From Inquilinus sp052113205 (GTDB lineage Bacteria > Pseudomonadota > Alphaproteobacteria > DSM-16000 > Inquilinaceae), in NCBI RefSeq assembly GCF_052113205.1, contig NZ_JBFRCU010000028.1:13655-77654 (forward strand): a stretch of 64,000 nucleotides of DNA. Direction: 5' to 3'. The position numbers and the translations under genes were made by a program. The number at the start of each line of letters is the position of its first letter. Positions within the stretch are counted from its first letter, which is position 1. Positions 8,663 to 17,431 of this stretch are shown one piece after another. The notes beneath the pieces are model-generated. The model ran no database searches. It saw nothing but the letters and a program-made list of their open reading frames with translations, and was not told where the DNA came from.

Positions 8663-10279
8663 ATGAGTCGCGACACTGCAGTGATGACCACCCTCGCGCC
8701 TGGTTCCGGGCCCAGCCTGGGACGCTTCAGTCCCGGGCGCCGCCGCTGTCACCGCCTGCTGGCGCTGCTGCTGGGAGTGGCCGTCTTCGTCGTCGACACC
8801 TTCACCGACGTCACCGGCGCCATTGCCGTGCTGTATGTGGTGGTGCTGCTGATCGCCGCCGACACCCTGTCGCGGCGCGGCCTCATCCTGCTGGCGGCAA
8901 CCTGCGCCGGCCTTGCCGCCGCCGCCTTCCTGGCCATGCATGGCCTGGAGCCCGATGTCTCGGCCGCGGTCCGCTTCGGCATCTCGCTGGCCGCGATTGC
9001 GATCACCGCGGCCCTGCTGCTGCGCGACCAGGCATCGAAGCGGTCGCTGGTGGCGGCGAACGCCGCCCTGGCCCGCAGCGAGAGGCGCTACCGGTCGATC
9101 TTCGAGCAGGCGCCGGTCGCGCTGTGGGAGCAGGACTATTCCGAGGTCAGGGCGATGCTGACGACGCTGCGGCAGCAGGGCGTGCAGGATCTCGCCGCCC
9201 ATGCCCGCGCATATCCGGCCTTCGCCAGGGACTGCATCCGCCGGATCCGGACCGTGCATGCCAACGACGCGACGGCGGAGCTGCTGCGGCTGTCGTCGCC
9301 GTCCGAGGCGCTGGGCCCGCTCGAGCGCTTCCTGCCGGCCGACGACCCGGCCCTGCTGGCGGTCCTGACCGCAGTGGCCGAGGGCGGCAGCCAGTTCGAG
9401 GGCAGGGGGAAGCTGGTCGCCGCGGACGGGCAGGTGCTGACCGTCCTGCTGGGCATCGCCTTCCCCGACGACGCGGACGAGTTCGGCCGCGTCGTCGTCG
9501 CCACGGTGGATGTGACCCAGCGCGAGCAGATCCAGCAGACCCAGCTCGCGGCCCAGGCCGAGCTGGCGCGGGCGTCGCGGGCGGCGACGGTCGGCGCGCT
9601 GTCGGCCTCGATCGCGCATGAGATCAACCAGCCGCTCGGCGCCGTGGTGATGAACGCCCAGACCTGCCTGCGCTGGCTCGGCAAGGATCCGCCCGATGTC
9701 GAGGCAGCGGTGCGGGCGGCGGAGCGGACGGTGCGGGACGGCCGGCGGGCCGCCGAGATCGTGCAGCGCACCCGCGGCCAGCTGGTGCGCGACCAGCGCA
9801 ACGACGAGGCGACCGATCTGCGCGCGCTGATCGAGGAGACGATCGCGCTGCTGGAGACCGAGCTGAGCACCCACGAGGCGACAGTCGTGACGCAGTTCGC
9901 GCCCTCGCTCCCGCCGATCCGGGCCGATCGCGTGGCGCTGCAGCAGGTGCTGATCAACCTGATGACCAACGGGCTCCACGCCATGGTCGAGACGGCGGCC
10001 CCCGCGCGCGAGCTCACGGTCAGCGTCGACGGTCCCGCGGCGCCCGACGCAGAGGTACGCGTGTCGATCCGCGATCGCGGCAAGGGCATTCCCGACGACG
10101 TGCAGGCCCGGCTGTTCGAGCCGTTCTTCACGACCAAGCGGGGCGGCATGGGAATGGGGCTTGCGATCTGCCGCTCGACGATCGAGACATATGGCGGCCG
10201 ATTGACGGCCAGGACTCACGAGCAGGGGGGAGCGGTGTTCGAGTTCGCGCTGCCGGCGGACACTGCGGAAGAGTCATGA
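8663..10279 (+). CDS. Membrane PAS sensor histidine kinase (FixL/TodS-like)
   Basis: A 538-residue sensor kinase. Residues about 30-125 form several membrane helices (LLALLLGVAVFVVDTF, AIAVLYVVVLLIAADTL, a further pair up to residue 120). Next comes a PAS-like region that begins YRSIFEQAPVALWEQDY. The dimerisation/phosphoacceptor helix contains SIAHEINQPLGAVVMNA (phosphorylated His near residue 322). The HATPase domain shows the N-box LINLMTNGLHAM, the G1 box DRGKGIPDD, FFTTK and GMGMGLAICRS. The stop overlaps the FixJ-type regulator start (ATGA), so they form a cognate pair. The signal sensed is unknown. Confidence 0.92.
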   Translation: MSRDTAVMTTLAPGSGPSLGRFSPGRRRCHRLLALLLGVAVFVVDTFTDVTGAIAVLYVVVLLIAADTLSRRGLILLAATCAGLAAAAFLAMHGLEPDVSAAVRFGISLAAIAITAALLLRDQASKRSLVAANAALARSERRYRSIFEQAPVALWEQDYSEVRAMLTTLRQQGVQDLAAHARAYPAFARDCIRRIRTVHANDATAELLRLSSPSEALGPLERFLPADDPALLAVLTAVAEGGSQFEGRGKLVAADGQVLTVLLGIAFPDDADEFGRVVVATVDVTQREQIQQTQLAAQAELARASRAATVGALSASIAHEINQPLGAVVMNAQTCLRWLGKDPPDVEAAVRAAERTVRDGRRAAEIVQRTRGQLVRDQRNDEATDLRALIEETIALLETELSTHEATVVTQFAPSLPPIRADRVALQQVLINLMTNGLHAMVETAAPARELTVSVDGPAAPDAEVRVSIRDRGKGIPDDVQARLFEPFFTTKRGGMGMGLAICRSTIETYGGRLTARTHEQGGAVFEFALPADTAEES

Positions 10280-10908
10280 AAGCACCAGCCGGAACTGCAC
10301 CCGTCACCACGCCCCTCGTCATCGTCGTCGATGACGACGAAGGCATCCGCGAGGCCTTGACCGATCTGCTGCGCTCGGTCGGGGTCGAGACGAAGAGCTT
10401 CGGCTCGACCCGGGAGCTGCTCGACGCCGCCCCCACCGACCGACCCGGCTGCCTGATCCTCGATGTCCGCCTGCCGGGGATCAGCGGGCTCGACCTTCAG
10501 GCCCAGCTCGCGCGCAACGGCAACACCCGCCCGATCATCTTCATGACCGGCCATGGCGACATCCCGATGAGCGTGCGGGCGATGAAGGCCGGGGCGACGG
10601 ATTTCCTGACCAAGCCGTTCCGCGACCAGGACATGCTGGATGCCGTGGCCGCCGCCATCGACAAGGACATGGCGCAGCGCCGGGATGCCGCGGCGGCGAA
10701 GGAGGTGGCGGCGCTGGCGGCCACCCTGACCCCGCGCGAGACCGAGGTCATGGCGGCGGTGGTGAAGGGGCTGATGAACAAGCAGATCGCCGGCCTGCTG
10801 GGCATCAGCGAGATCACGGTCAAGCTGCACCGCGGCAACGTCATGCGGAAGATGGCGGTCCGGTCGGTCGCCGACCTGGTGCGGAAGGCGGAGCTGCTGG
10901 AGCGGTGA
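10276..10908 (+). CDS. FixJ/NarL-type DNA-binding response regulator
   Basis: A 210-residue regulator with an N-terminal receiver (VIVVDDDEGIREALTDLL; phosphorylated Asp in CLILDVRLPG at about residue 59; Lys in LTKPF at about 113) and a C-terminal LuxR-type helix-turn-helix (LTPRETEVMAAVVKGLMNK, ISEITVKLHRGNVMRKM). It is translationally coupled to the upstream kinase. It is the natural candidate to bind the repeated GACCTATACC-type palindromes found upstream of four neighbouring transcription units. Confidence 0.93.
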   Translation: MKAPAGTAPVTTPLVIVVDDDEGIREALTDLLRSVGVETKSFGSTRELLDAAPTDRPGCLILDVRLPGISGLDLQAQLARNGNTRPIIFMTGHGDIPMSVRAMKAGATDFLTKPFRDQDMLDAVAAAIDKDMAQRRDAAAAKEVAALAATLTPRETEVMAAVVKGLMNKQIAGLLGISEITVKLHRGNVMRKMAVRSVADLVRKAELLER

Positions 10909-10940
10909 CGCCGGGCTGGACGAACCGCCGCTTCGTCCTG

Positions 10941-10957
10941 GACCTATGTATGGTATC
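10941..10957 (+). promoter_or_regulatory. Putative regulator-binding element, copy 1
   Basis: GACCTATGTATGGTATC, 70 bp upstream of the receiver-only regulator gene. It shares GACCTAT with the better copy at 11420 and keeps an imperfect ACC...GGT symmetry. It is followed at 10956-10968 by TCTGCCCGGCGAC, which recurs with one change after copy 3 (12111-12123). Binding by the adjacent FixJ-type regulator is inferred. Confidence 0.5.
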
Positions 10958-11026
10958 TGCCCGGCGACACCTCGCCTATCTAGGAGGGGCGGGCCGAAGT
11001 CCCGCCTTGCCGTCCGCAGAGGTATC

Positions 11027-11404
11027 GTGTCCCATTCCCCCGTCATCGCCGTCATCGACGACGACCAGGCCATCCGCGAAGCGCTGGAGGACCTCCTGTC
11101 CTCGCTGGGCTACCGCGCGTTGCCGTTCGCCTCGGCGGAGGATTTCCTGGCCTTTCCGGGCCGGTCCGCGGTGGCCTGCATGGTGGTGGATGTCCGGATG
11201 GGGGGCATGACCGGCCTGGATCTGCAGGCGCAGCTGAACGCGCAGGGCAAGCCGGCCCCGATGATCTTCATGACCTCCTACACCGACCAGGCGACGCGGT
11301 CGAAGGCCCTGGCCGGCGGCGCCCATGGCTTCCTGGAGAAGCCGGTCGACGCCGAGGTGCTGATCGGCTGCCTGGCCTCGGCACTGCGGCACGAAGCCCA
11401 CTGA
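11027..11404 (+). CDS. Receiver-only response regulator
   Basis: A single receiver domain of 125 residues from a GTG start (11027, after AGAGGT). Visible features are VIAVIDDDQAIREALEDLL (acidic pocket), CMVVDVRMGG with the phosphorylatable Asp at about residue 56, MIFMTSYTD and FLEKPVDAEVL with the conserved Lys. There is no output domain. It closely resembles the receiver of the FixJ-type regulator upstream (both have GLDLQAQL after the Asp), which suggests duplication. It could act as a phosphate sink or shuttle for the same kinase. The frame is open further upstream, but that part overlaps the putative operator and looks non-coding. Confidence 0.82.
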   Translation: MSHSPVIAVIDDDQAIREALEDLLSSLGYRALPFASAEDFLAFPGRSAVACMVVDVRMGGMTGLDLQAQLNAQGKPAPMIFMTSYTDQATRSKALAGGAHGFLEKPVDAEVLIGCLASALRHEAH

Positions 11405-11419
11405 TCCCGGGCCATCGGC

Positions 11420-11436
11420 GACCTATACCTAGGTCT
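11420..11436 (+). promoter_or_regulatory. Putative regulator-binding palindrome, copy 2
   Basis: GACCTATACCTAGGTCT. The first 16 bases form a perfect inverted repeat, GACCTA-TACC-TAGGTC. It lies 108 bp upstream of the small unknown gene at 11545. The reverse complement of copy 4 at 19261 matches it at 16 of 17 positions. Its form fits a dimeric response-regulator site; the identity of the regulator is inferred from proximity. Confidence 0.6.
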
Positions 11437-11544
11437 ATCGCCCGCCACCGAAACGCCTGCCCGCGCAAACCACAGTGGAATGGGTCCGCCCCGGGCCGTC
11501 CGCCATGCTGTGACCGTCTCGACGATCACGGAGTGGAGGAGGTG

Positions 11545-11991
11545 ATGTTCTGGAGCGGATCGGGCGCCTTCATTCGGCGCCATGCCGAAACCGGCAATGC
11601 CCAGTATTTCAGCTGGACCGTCTCATTCGCGTCCCGCCGCGACGCGTCGGGCAGCCGCTGGCTGGACGTCTTGCACCTGTCGTGCTCGCGACAGTCGCTC
11701 GGCCCGTCGGAGGAGCGGCAGGCGGGAGAGTTCGAGATTCGGCTCACCGCCCGGGACGGTGTCGGCGACGACGGCACGGACCACCTGCTCCGCCTGCGCG
11801 CCTCGGCCTGGGCCATCGACCTCTGGATCGCGGCCGCCGGCCCGGTGGCCGGATCCGGGCGGAGGTCCCGGCGCCAGGATCTTCTGCCCGCGGCCCGGCC
11901 GGCGATCGAAGACGACGCCTTGGACGGCACGCCGCTGCCCGACGGCGGAACCTTCGTCCTCGACGGACCCGGCGCCTCCTATCACGGATGA
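11545..11991 (+). CDS. Hypothetical protein, 148 aa
   Basis: Not recognised. The ATG follows GGAGGAGGT; a GTG 12 bp upstream would add only four residues. The protein has a mixed N-terminal part (FWSGSGAFIRRHAETGNAQ, YFSWTVSFASRRD) that could form beta strands, and an Arg/Ala-rich then acidic tail ending in GGTFVLDGPGASYHG. I see no signal peptide and no membrane helix. It lies between copy 2 of the putative operator and a strong hairpin terminator, so it looks like a single-gene transcription unit under the two-component system. Confidence 0.6.
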   Translation: MFWSGSGAFIRRHAETGNAQYFSWTVSFASRRDASGSRWLDVLHLSCSRQSLGPSEERQAGEFEIRLTARDGVGDDGTDHLLRLRASAWAIDLWIAAAGPVAGSGRRSRRQDLLPAARPAIEDDALDGTPLPDGGTFVLDGPGASYHG

Positions 11992-12030
11992 TCGCCACCG
12001 GGCGTCGGACACGACAGGCCCCAGCGAGAA

Positions 12031-12068
12031 ACAGAGCCGCGGAGCGAGGGATCGCTCCGCGGCTCTGT
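12031..12068 (+). terminator. Strong hairpin, likely transcription terminator
   Basis: A perfect 17-bp stem (ACAGAGCCGCGGAGCGA with its complement) around a GGGA loop, 39 bp after the stop of the 148-aa gene. The tail CGCTTTATC is only moderately T-rich, so termination efficiency is uncertain. Confidence 0.7.
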
Positions 12069-12094
12069 CGCTTTATCGGCTGGAGCCCGGCTCC

Positions 12095-12113
12095 GACCCA
12101 TACCAAAGTGTCT
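12095..12113 (+). promoter_or_regulatory. Putative regulator-binding element, copy 3 (weak)
   Basis: GACCCATACCAAAGTGTCT matches the first half of copy 2 in 9 of 10 bases (GACCCATACC against GACCTATACC), but the second half is degenerate. The following TCTGTCCGGCGAC matches the sequence after copy 1 in 12 of 13 bases at nearly the same spacing. It lies 151 bp upstream of the alpha/beta hydrolase. Confidence 0.4.
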
Positions 12114-12264
12114 GTCCGGCGACCGGAATGCACGGTTCCGACAGTCCTCCTGTAGAATGGAGGCAGGGCCGGGGTCCGCCGTACCGTCCATCTCGTGGTC
12201 CCGACGACAATGCTTCCGGGTCGCTCGGAGACCTCCCGCGATACTCAACAAACGAGGTGGCCTC

Positions 12265-13062
12265 ATGTCTCCGTTCAAGAGCAAGCGCATCCTCCTGCTG
12301 GCCTCGCTGCTGGCCTCCGTCGCCCCCGCCGCCGCGTCGGCCGCGCCCGCTGCGCCGATCAAGAACATCGTGCTGGTCCACGGCGCCTGGGTCGACGCTT
12401 CCGGCTGGAAGCCGGTCTACGATATCCTGACCAAGGACGGCTTCCACGTGACCATGGTGCAGCAGCCGCTGACCAGCCTCGCCGACGACGTCGCCGCCAC
12501 CAAGCGGGTCCTCGACCAGCAGGACGGGCCGACCGTCCTGGTGGCCCACAGCTATGGCGGGTCGATCATCACCGAAGCCGGCGAGGACCCGCATGTCGCC
12601 GCCCTGGTCTATGTCGCGGCCCATGCGCCCGATGTCGGCGAGGACGAAGCCGCCCTCGGCAAGAAGACGCCGAGCGTCACCTCNCANGTGCCCGGCGCGG
12701 TGGTGAAGACGGCNGACGGCTACACCTATCTGCGGCCNGACCTCTTCCCCTCGCATTTCGCCGCCGACCTGCCGCTCGACCAGGCGAAGTTCGAGGCCCA
12801 GTCCCAGGTTCTGACCGCGGCGGCGGTGTTCTCCACCCCGATGACGGTCGCAGCCTGGAAGACCAAGCCGAGCTGGGGCATCGTCGCGGCCGCTGACAAG
12901 ATCATCAGCCCGGATCTCGAGCGCTTCTACTACGAGCGCGCCCACAGCCACATCACGGTGATCGAGGGCGCCAGCCACTCGGTCTACGAATCCCGCCCGA
13001 AGGAGGTCGCCGCCGTCATCGAGCAGGCGGCTCGGTCGGCTGAGACGGTCGCAGCCAAGTAA
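12265..13062 (+). CDS. Secreted alpha/beta hydrolase
   Basis: A 265-residue alpha/beta-hydrolase fold protein with an N-terminal signal peptide (KSKRILLLASLLASVAPAA, predicted cut after an ASA-type site near residue 26). It has the oxyanion motif LVHGAWVDASGW, the nucleophile elbow LVAHSYGGSII (Ser near residue 96) and a late GASHSVYE segment that supplies the histidine. It belongs to the esterase-like hydrolases often annotated only as alpha/beta hydrolase; the substrate is unknown. Four ambiguous bases at 12684, 12687, 12714 and 12738 leave four residues undefined. The start follows GAGGTGG. mdcA begins only 69 bp downstream, so read-through into the malonate genes is plausible. Confidence 0.85.
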   Translation: MSPFKSKRILLLASLLASVAPAAASAAPAAPIKNIVLVHGAWVDASGWKPVYDILTKDGFHVTMVQQPLTSLADDVAATKRVLDQQDGPTVLVAHSYGGSIITEAGEDPHVAALVYVAAHAPDVGEDEAALGKKTPSVTXXVPGAVVKTXDGYTYLRXDLFPSHFAADLPLDQAKFEAQSQVLTAAAVFSTPMTVAAWKTKPSWGIVAAADKIISPDLERFYYERAHSHITVIEGASHSVYESRPKEVAAVIEQAARSAETVAAK

Positions 13063-13131
13063 ATCACCCCTGCCGCCGGGCCCGCCGAGCGGGTCGGGCG
13101 AGCCCGATCTCTCGCTGCCGGAGAATAAGCC

Positions 13132-14802
13132 ATGACCGTCCGATCGGAGGTCCCGGCGCAACGCGCGTGGGACACGGGAAGACAATCCCGTGAACAGCGC
13201 CTGGCCGCGGCCGGCCGCTACACCCGGGGCAAGCTGGTCGCGCCCGATGATGCGACCAAGCTGCTCGAGGCGGTGCTCCGCCCGGGAGATCGCGTCTGCC
13301 TGGAGGGCGACAACCAGAAACAGGCGGATTTCCTCGCTCGCAGCCTCGCCGCGGTGGATCCGAACACCGTCCGGGACCTGCACATCGTGCAGTCCGGGCT
13401 GGTCCTTGCCGAGCATCTCGACCTGTTCGAGGCCGGGATCGCCCGCCGGCTCGACTTCTCCTATTCGGGGCCGCAGGGCGCAGCGCTGGCGCGAGCGCTC
13501 AACGCCGGAAAGATCGAACTCGGCGCGATCCACACCTATCTCGAGCTGTTCTCGCGCTACTTCGTCGACCTGACACCGCATGTGGCGCTGACCGTCGCGC
13601 GCTGCGCCGATCGCGACGGCAATCTCTATATGGGGCCGAACACGGAAGACTCTCCGGTGGTGATCGAGGCCACGGCGTTCAAACAGGGCATTGTCATCGC
13701 CCAGGTGAACGAGATCGTCGACAAGGTGCCGCGCGTCGACGTGCCCGGCGATCGCGTCGACTTCGTGGTCGTCGCGCCCGAGACTTTCTATGTCGAGCCG
13801 CTGTTCACCCGCGACCCGGCGCAGATCACCGAGACCCAGATTCTGACCGGGATGCTGGCGATCCGCGGGATCTACGAGGAATACGGCGTCCGGCGGCTGA
13901 ACCACGGGATCGGGTTCAACACCGCCGCGATCGAGCTGCTGCTGCCGACCTATGCCGAGCGGCTGGGCCTGAAGGGGCGCATCGCCACCCATTTCGCCCT
14001 AAACCCGCACCCCACCCTGATCCCGGCGATCGAGACCGGCTGGGTGCAGCAGATCCACAGCTTCGGGTCGGAGGTGGGAATGGACGCGTATATGCGCGCC
14101 CGCCCGGACATCTTCTTCACCGGCCGGGACGGCTCGATGGCCTCGAACCGCATGTACTGCCAGGCCGCCGGTCTGTACGCGACCGACCTCTTCATCGGGT
14201 CGACCCTGCAGATCGACCTGCAGGGCAACAGCTCGACGGTGACGCGCGACCGGATCGCCGGCTTCGGCGGCGCGCCGAACATGGGCTCCGATCCGCATGG
14301 CCGGCGCCATGCCAGCGAAGCCTGGCTGAAGGCGGGACGAGAGGCGGCGGACGGGCAGAGGCAGCTGCCGCGCGGCCGCAAGCTGGTGGTCCAGATCGTA
14401 GAGACCTTCGGCGACAAGCTGGTCCCGACTTTCGTTGAGCAACTCGATAGCGTGCAACTCGCCGAGACGCTCCGCCTCGATCTGCCGCCGGTGATGATCT
14501 ACGGCGACGACGTGACCCACATCGTCACCGAGGAAGGGATCGCGAACCTCCTGCTGTGCCGCACTGCCTATGAGCGCGAGCAGGCGATCCGCGGCGTGGC
14601 CGGGTATACGCCGGTCGGCCGCGCCCGCGACCGCCGCGTGGTCGAGGAACTGCGGGCACGCAAGGTGATCCGGCGGCCGGAGGATCTCGGCATCGATCCG
14701 CTCGACACCCACAAGAGCCTGCTCGCCGCGCACTCCGTGAAGGAGCTGATGCACTGGTCGGGCAATCTCTATGACCCGCCCCGCAAGTTCCGGAACTGGT
14801 AG
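13132..14802 (+). CDS. mdcA: Malonate decarboxylase subunit alpha (acetyl-S-ACP:malonate ACP transferase)
   Basis: A 556-residue CoA-transferase-like subunit that swaps acetyl for malonyl on the thiol of the acyl carrier protein MdcC. The sequence carries typical MdcA segments: CLEGDNQKQADFLARSL near the N-terminus, GAIHTYLELFSRYFVDLTPH, GFGGAPNMGSDPHGRRHASE and DDVTHIVTEEGIANLLLCR. It is the first gene of a tightly packed mdcA-C-D-E-G-B-H cluster that together encodes the soluble, biotin-independent malonate decarboxylase and its maturation system. Length and ends agree with the family. Confidence 0.96.
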   Translation: MTVRSEVPAQRAWDTGRQSREQRLAAAGRYTRGKLVAPDDATKLLEAVLRPGDRVCLEGDNQKQADFLARSLAAVDPNTVRDLHIVQSGLVLAEHLDLFEAGIARRLDFSYSGPQGAALARALNAGKIELGAIHTYLELFSRYFVDLTPHVALTVARCADRDGNLYMGPNTEDSPVVIEATAFKQGIVIAQVNEIVDKVPRVDVPGDRVDFVVVAPETFYVEPLFTRDPAQITETQILTGMLAIRGIYEEYGVRRLNHGIGFNTAAIELLLPTYAERLGLKGRIATHFALNPHPTLIPAIETGWVQQIHSFGSEVGMDAYMRARPDIFFTGRDGSMASNRMYCQAAGLYATDLFIGSTLQIDLQGNSSTVTRDRIAGFGGAPNMGSDPHGRRHASEAWLKAGREAADGQRQLPRGRKLVVQIVETFGDKLVPTFVEQLDSVQLAETLRLDLPPVMIYGDDVTHIVTEEGIANLLLCRTAYEREQAIRGVAGYTPVGRARDRRVVEELRARKVIRRPEDLGIDPLDTHKSLLAAHSVKELMHWSGNLYDPPRKFRNW

Positions 14803-14811
14803 GAGGCTGCC

Positions 14812-15126
14812 ATGGTGATCATCAAGCTTCGATACGCCCCCGGCCGGCCGGCTGCAGGGCACATCGAGAGCGCCATCGTCGGCGTCGTTGCATCCGGCAA
14901 TCTCGAAGTGCTGCTCGAGCGCACGCTGCCGGACACCGAGTGCTCGGTCGAGATCGCCACGCCGGTGCGCGGCTATGACGAGGTCTGGCAGGCGGTCGTC
15001 GCCGATTTCGTCGAGCGCGCCTCCCCGGGCGGGCTCCGCATCTCGATCAATGACGGCGGGGCCCGGCCGGATACGGTCGCGCTGCGGCTGATGCAGGGCG
15101 TCCGGATGATGGAGGCGGCCCGATGA
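14812..15126 (+). CDS. mdcC: Malonate decarboxylase acyl carrier protein (subunit delta)
   Basis: A 104-residue carrier protein whose serine is loaded with the 2'-(5''-phosphoribosyl)-3'-dephospho-CoA prosthetic group by MdcG. The likely attachment site is in VGVVASGNLEVLLER near residue 27. The acetylated thiol is exchanged for malonyl by MdcA and then decarboxylated by MdcD-MdcE. The gene begins 9 bp after mdcA and overlaps mdcD by ATGA. Confidence 0.93.
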   Translation: MVIIKLRYAPGRPAAGHIESAIVGVVASGNLEVLLERTLPDTECSVEIATPVRGYDEVWQAVVADFVERASPGGLRISINDGGARPDTVALRLMQGVRMMEAAR

Positions 15127-16055
15127 ATGATAACGCGATCCGCCAGTCTGGCAGCCGCGACACCGCGAGCTGGTTCCTGGCCTCCGCCCGCGAGCGTCTC
15201 GCCGGCCTGCTCGACCCGGGCAGCTTCATCGAGATCCTGCCGCCGTCGGACCGAATCCAGAGCCCGCATCTGGCGCTGTTCGACCTCCCCGCGGCGTTCG
15301 ACGACGGCATGATCATCGGGCACGGGCGCCTCGACGGTCGGGAGGTGCTGGTCGCCGCCCAGGAAGGGCAGTTCATGGGCGGCACCTTCGCCGAGGTGAG
15401 CGGGGCGAAGCTGGTCGGCCTGCTTCGGGCGGCGCGCGACCGTGCCGATCTTCCCGTCCTGCTGCTGCTCGACAGCGGCGGCGTGCGGCTGCAGGAGGCC
15501 AATGCCGGTGAGCTCGCCGTCGCCGAGGTGATGCGGGCGATCGCCGAGGCCCGCAGCGCCGGCGTCGCGGTCATCGCCCTCGTCGGCGGGCGGGCAGGGG
15601 CCTTCGGCGGCGCCGGCCTCACCGCCGCCACCTGCTCGGGGATCGCGATCTCCGAGCAGGGACGGCTCGGCGTCACCGGCCCCGAGGTGATCGAGACCAA
15701 TCAGGGCGTCGAGGAGTTCGACTCCAAGGACAAGGCCCTGGTCTGGAGCGTCACCGGCGGCCGGACGCGCCGCCTGATCGGGGGCGCCGACGCCTATGCC
15801 ACGGACACGATGGCCGGCTTTCGCGAGGCCGCGCTCGCCCTGCTCGAGCGAGTGCCGGCGTTCGATCTGCGGACGCTGCAGGCCGAGCAGGAAAGGCTCG
15901 CGGCGCGGCAGGCCCGGCTCGGCGGCTGCAGCAGCGCCACCGAAATGTGGGCCATCCTCGGCATCGCCGATCCGGAGGGCGTCCGGGACATGGACGACGA
16001 GGCGTTCGCCGCACTGGCCGCCAAGGTGAAAGGACTGGATCATGACGGTCGATGA
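15123..16055 (+). CDS. mdcD: Malonate decarboxylase subunit beta
   Basis: A 310-residue carboxyltransferase-fold subunit which, with MdcE, decarboxylates malonyl-S-ACP to acetyl-S-ACP and CO2. Visible crotonase-like features include GQFMGGTFAEVSGAKLVGLL, LLLLDSGGVRLQEANAGEL and ALVGGRAGAFGGAGLTAATC, which form the oxyanion-hole and substrate-binding loops. It overlaps mdcC (ATGA) and mdcE, consistent with coupled translation of a complex. Confidence 0.95.
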   Translation: MNDNAIRQSGSRDTASWFLASARERLAGLLDPGSFIEILPPSDRIQSPHLALFDLPAAFDDGMIIGHGRLDGREVLVAAQEGQFMGGTFAEVSGAKLVGLLRAARDRADLPVLLLLDSGGVRLQEANAGELAVAEVMRAIAEARSAGVAVIALVGGRAGAFGGAGLTAATCSGIAISEQGRLGVTGPEVIETNQGVEEFDSKDKALVWSVTGGRTRRLIGGADAYATDTMAGFREAALALLERVPAFDLRTLQAEQERLAARQARLGGCSSATEMWAILGIADPEGVRDMDDEAFAALAAKVKGLDHDGR

Positions 16056-16782
16056 GATCCTGGCGGGGCTGTTCCCCGCCGGGCACGACGTGGTCGTGCG
16101 CCCCGACAAGCTGATTATGGGGGCCGGCCGGCGTGGGAAAGGCGGCACGGTCGAGGTGATTGGCATCGCCGGCGGAGAGCCGCTCGGGATCGACGGCGTC
16201 CTGCCCCTCGCCGAACGGGTGCTCCAGGTCATCGCAGCCGGCGGCGACACGCCGATCCTGGTGATGGTGGACACGCGCAGCCAGCGCATGGCCCGTCGCG
16301 ACGAGATGCTCGGCCTCAACGAATATCTCGCGCATCTCGCCAAATGCCTGCTGCTGGCCAGCCGGGAAGGGCATCGCACGGTCGGGCTGAACCACGGCAA
16401 GGCGGCCGCCGGTGCATTCCTGGCCACCGGCCTGGCGACGGACGTCCTTGTCGCCTTGCCTGGCGCGGAGCCCGCCGTCATGGACCTGCCGTCGATGGCG
16501 CGGGTCACCAAGCTGCCGGAAGACAAGCTCCGGGCGCTGTCGCAGACGACCCCTGTCTTCGCGCCTGGCCTCGCCTCCATGACAGAAGTTGGAGCGGTGG
16601 CGGAGATTTGGGATCCGCGCCGGCCGCTCGACGCCCAGCTCGAAACGGCCCTGGCGGGCAGCTCGGGCCACGACGCCAGGGATGCGCTCGGTGCCGCGCG
16701 CGGCGGCCGGCGCCTGGCGTCGGAGCTGGCTCGGCGTGTGGCGGCGCAGGTCGTCGAGAGCCGTCGTGCTGCAGCGTCATGA
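16042..16782 (+). CDS. mdcE: Malonate decarboxylase subunit gamma
   Basis: A 246-residue partner of MdcD in the malonyl-S-ACP decarboxylase. It resembles the second half of acyl-CoA carboxyltransferases: GRRGKGGTVEVIGIAGGEPL, PILVMVDTRSQRMARRDEML, TVGLNHGKAAAGAFLATGLA and LPGAEPAVMDLPSMARVTKL. The start ATG lies 14 bp inside mdcD, and the 3' end overlaps the GTG start of mdcG by 17 bp. Confidence 0.94.
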   Translation: MTVDEILAGLFPAGHDVVVRPDKLIMGAGRRGKGGTVEVIGIAGGEPLGIDGVLPLAERVLQVIAAGGDTPILVMVDTRSQRMARRDEMLGLNEYLAHLAKCLLLASREGHRTVGLNHGKAAAGAFLATGLATDVLVALPGAEPAVMDLPSMARVTKLPEDKLRALSQTTPVFAPGLASMTEVGAVAEIWDPRRPLDAQLETALAGSSGHDARDALGAARGGRRLASELARRVAAQVVESRRAAAS

Positions 16783-17431
16783 CCTGCTGCGCGTGACGCC
16801 GGACGGGTGGCCGGCGGTGCTGGCCGCGTCGCCCGGCTTCCAGGACCTGGAGTACGGGCCGCGCCGGCTCGTAGCCGGCTGGGCGGAACGCGGCTGGCCG
16901 GTGATCGCACGCCGTCCGGCCGCCGAAGAGGGGGAGGGCGGCGTCGCCGTCGGCCTGCCCCTGCCGCCGGCCTACGGCAAGCTGCGCATTGCGCTGTCCA
17001 TTCCCGCCGGGCTGGTGGCGGAGCCCGTCGCCGCCGTCCCGCTGAGCGCGGCGGTGGCCTCTGTCCCTGCCGCTTGGGGGTCCCAGGTGGACGGGTTGAT
17101 CGCCCTGGGCGAGCGGCTGGCGCTGGCGCCGTTTCTGTTCGGGGCGCTGCTCTGGCAACGCCTGACGGGTCTGCCCTATCTGCGGTCCGGATCGGATATC
17201 GACCTGATCTGGCCCAGGCCGAAGGCGGAGATCCTGCCCGATCTCCTCGACGGCCTCGACCGGTTGGACACCACTGGCCCGGTCCGGCTCGACGGTGAGA
17301 TCACGCTCGACGCCGGGAGCGGGGTGAACTGGCGGGAGCTTCGCCAGGAATTCCGCCGGCCCGACGGGGCCGTGCTCGTCAAATCCATGGACGGAGCGGA
17401 CATCCGATGCGTGCACACTCTTTTCGCCTGA
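16766..17431 (+). CDS. mdcG: Phosphoribosyl-dephospho-CoA transferase (holo-ACP synthase of malonate decarboxylase)
   Basis: A 221-residue nucleotidyltransferase that attaches the MdcB-made prosthetic-group precursor to the serine of MdcC. The nucleotidyltransferase signature is LRSGSDIDLIW near residues 138-148. The N-terminus (VVLQRHDLLRVTPDGW) is typical of MdcG. The start is a GTG inside the end of mdcE; earlier in-frame codons would lie deep in mdcE. Its 3' end overlaps mdcB by 25 bp. Confidence 0.88.
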   Translation: MLQRHDLLRVTPDGWPAVLAASPGFQDLEYGPRRLVAGWAERGWPVIARRPAAEEGEGGVAVGLPLPPAYGKLRIALSIPAGLVAEPVAAVPLSAAVASVPAAWGSQVDGLIALGERLALAPFLFGALLWQRLTGLPYLRSGSDIDLIWPRPKAEILPDLLDGLDRLDTTGPVRLDGEITLDAGSGVNWRELRQEFRRPDGAVLVKSMDGADIRCVHTLFA

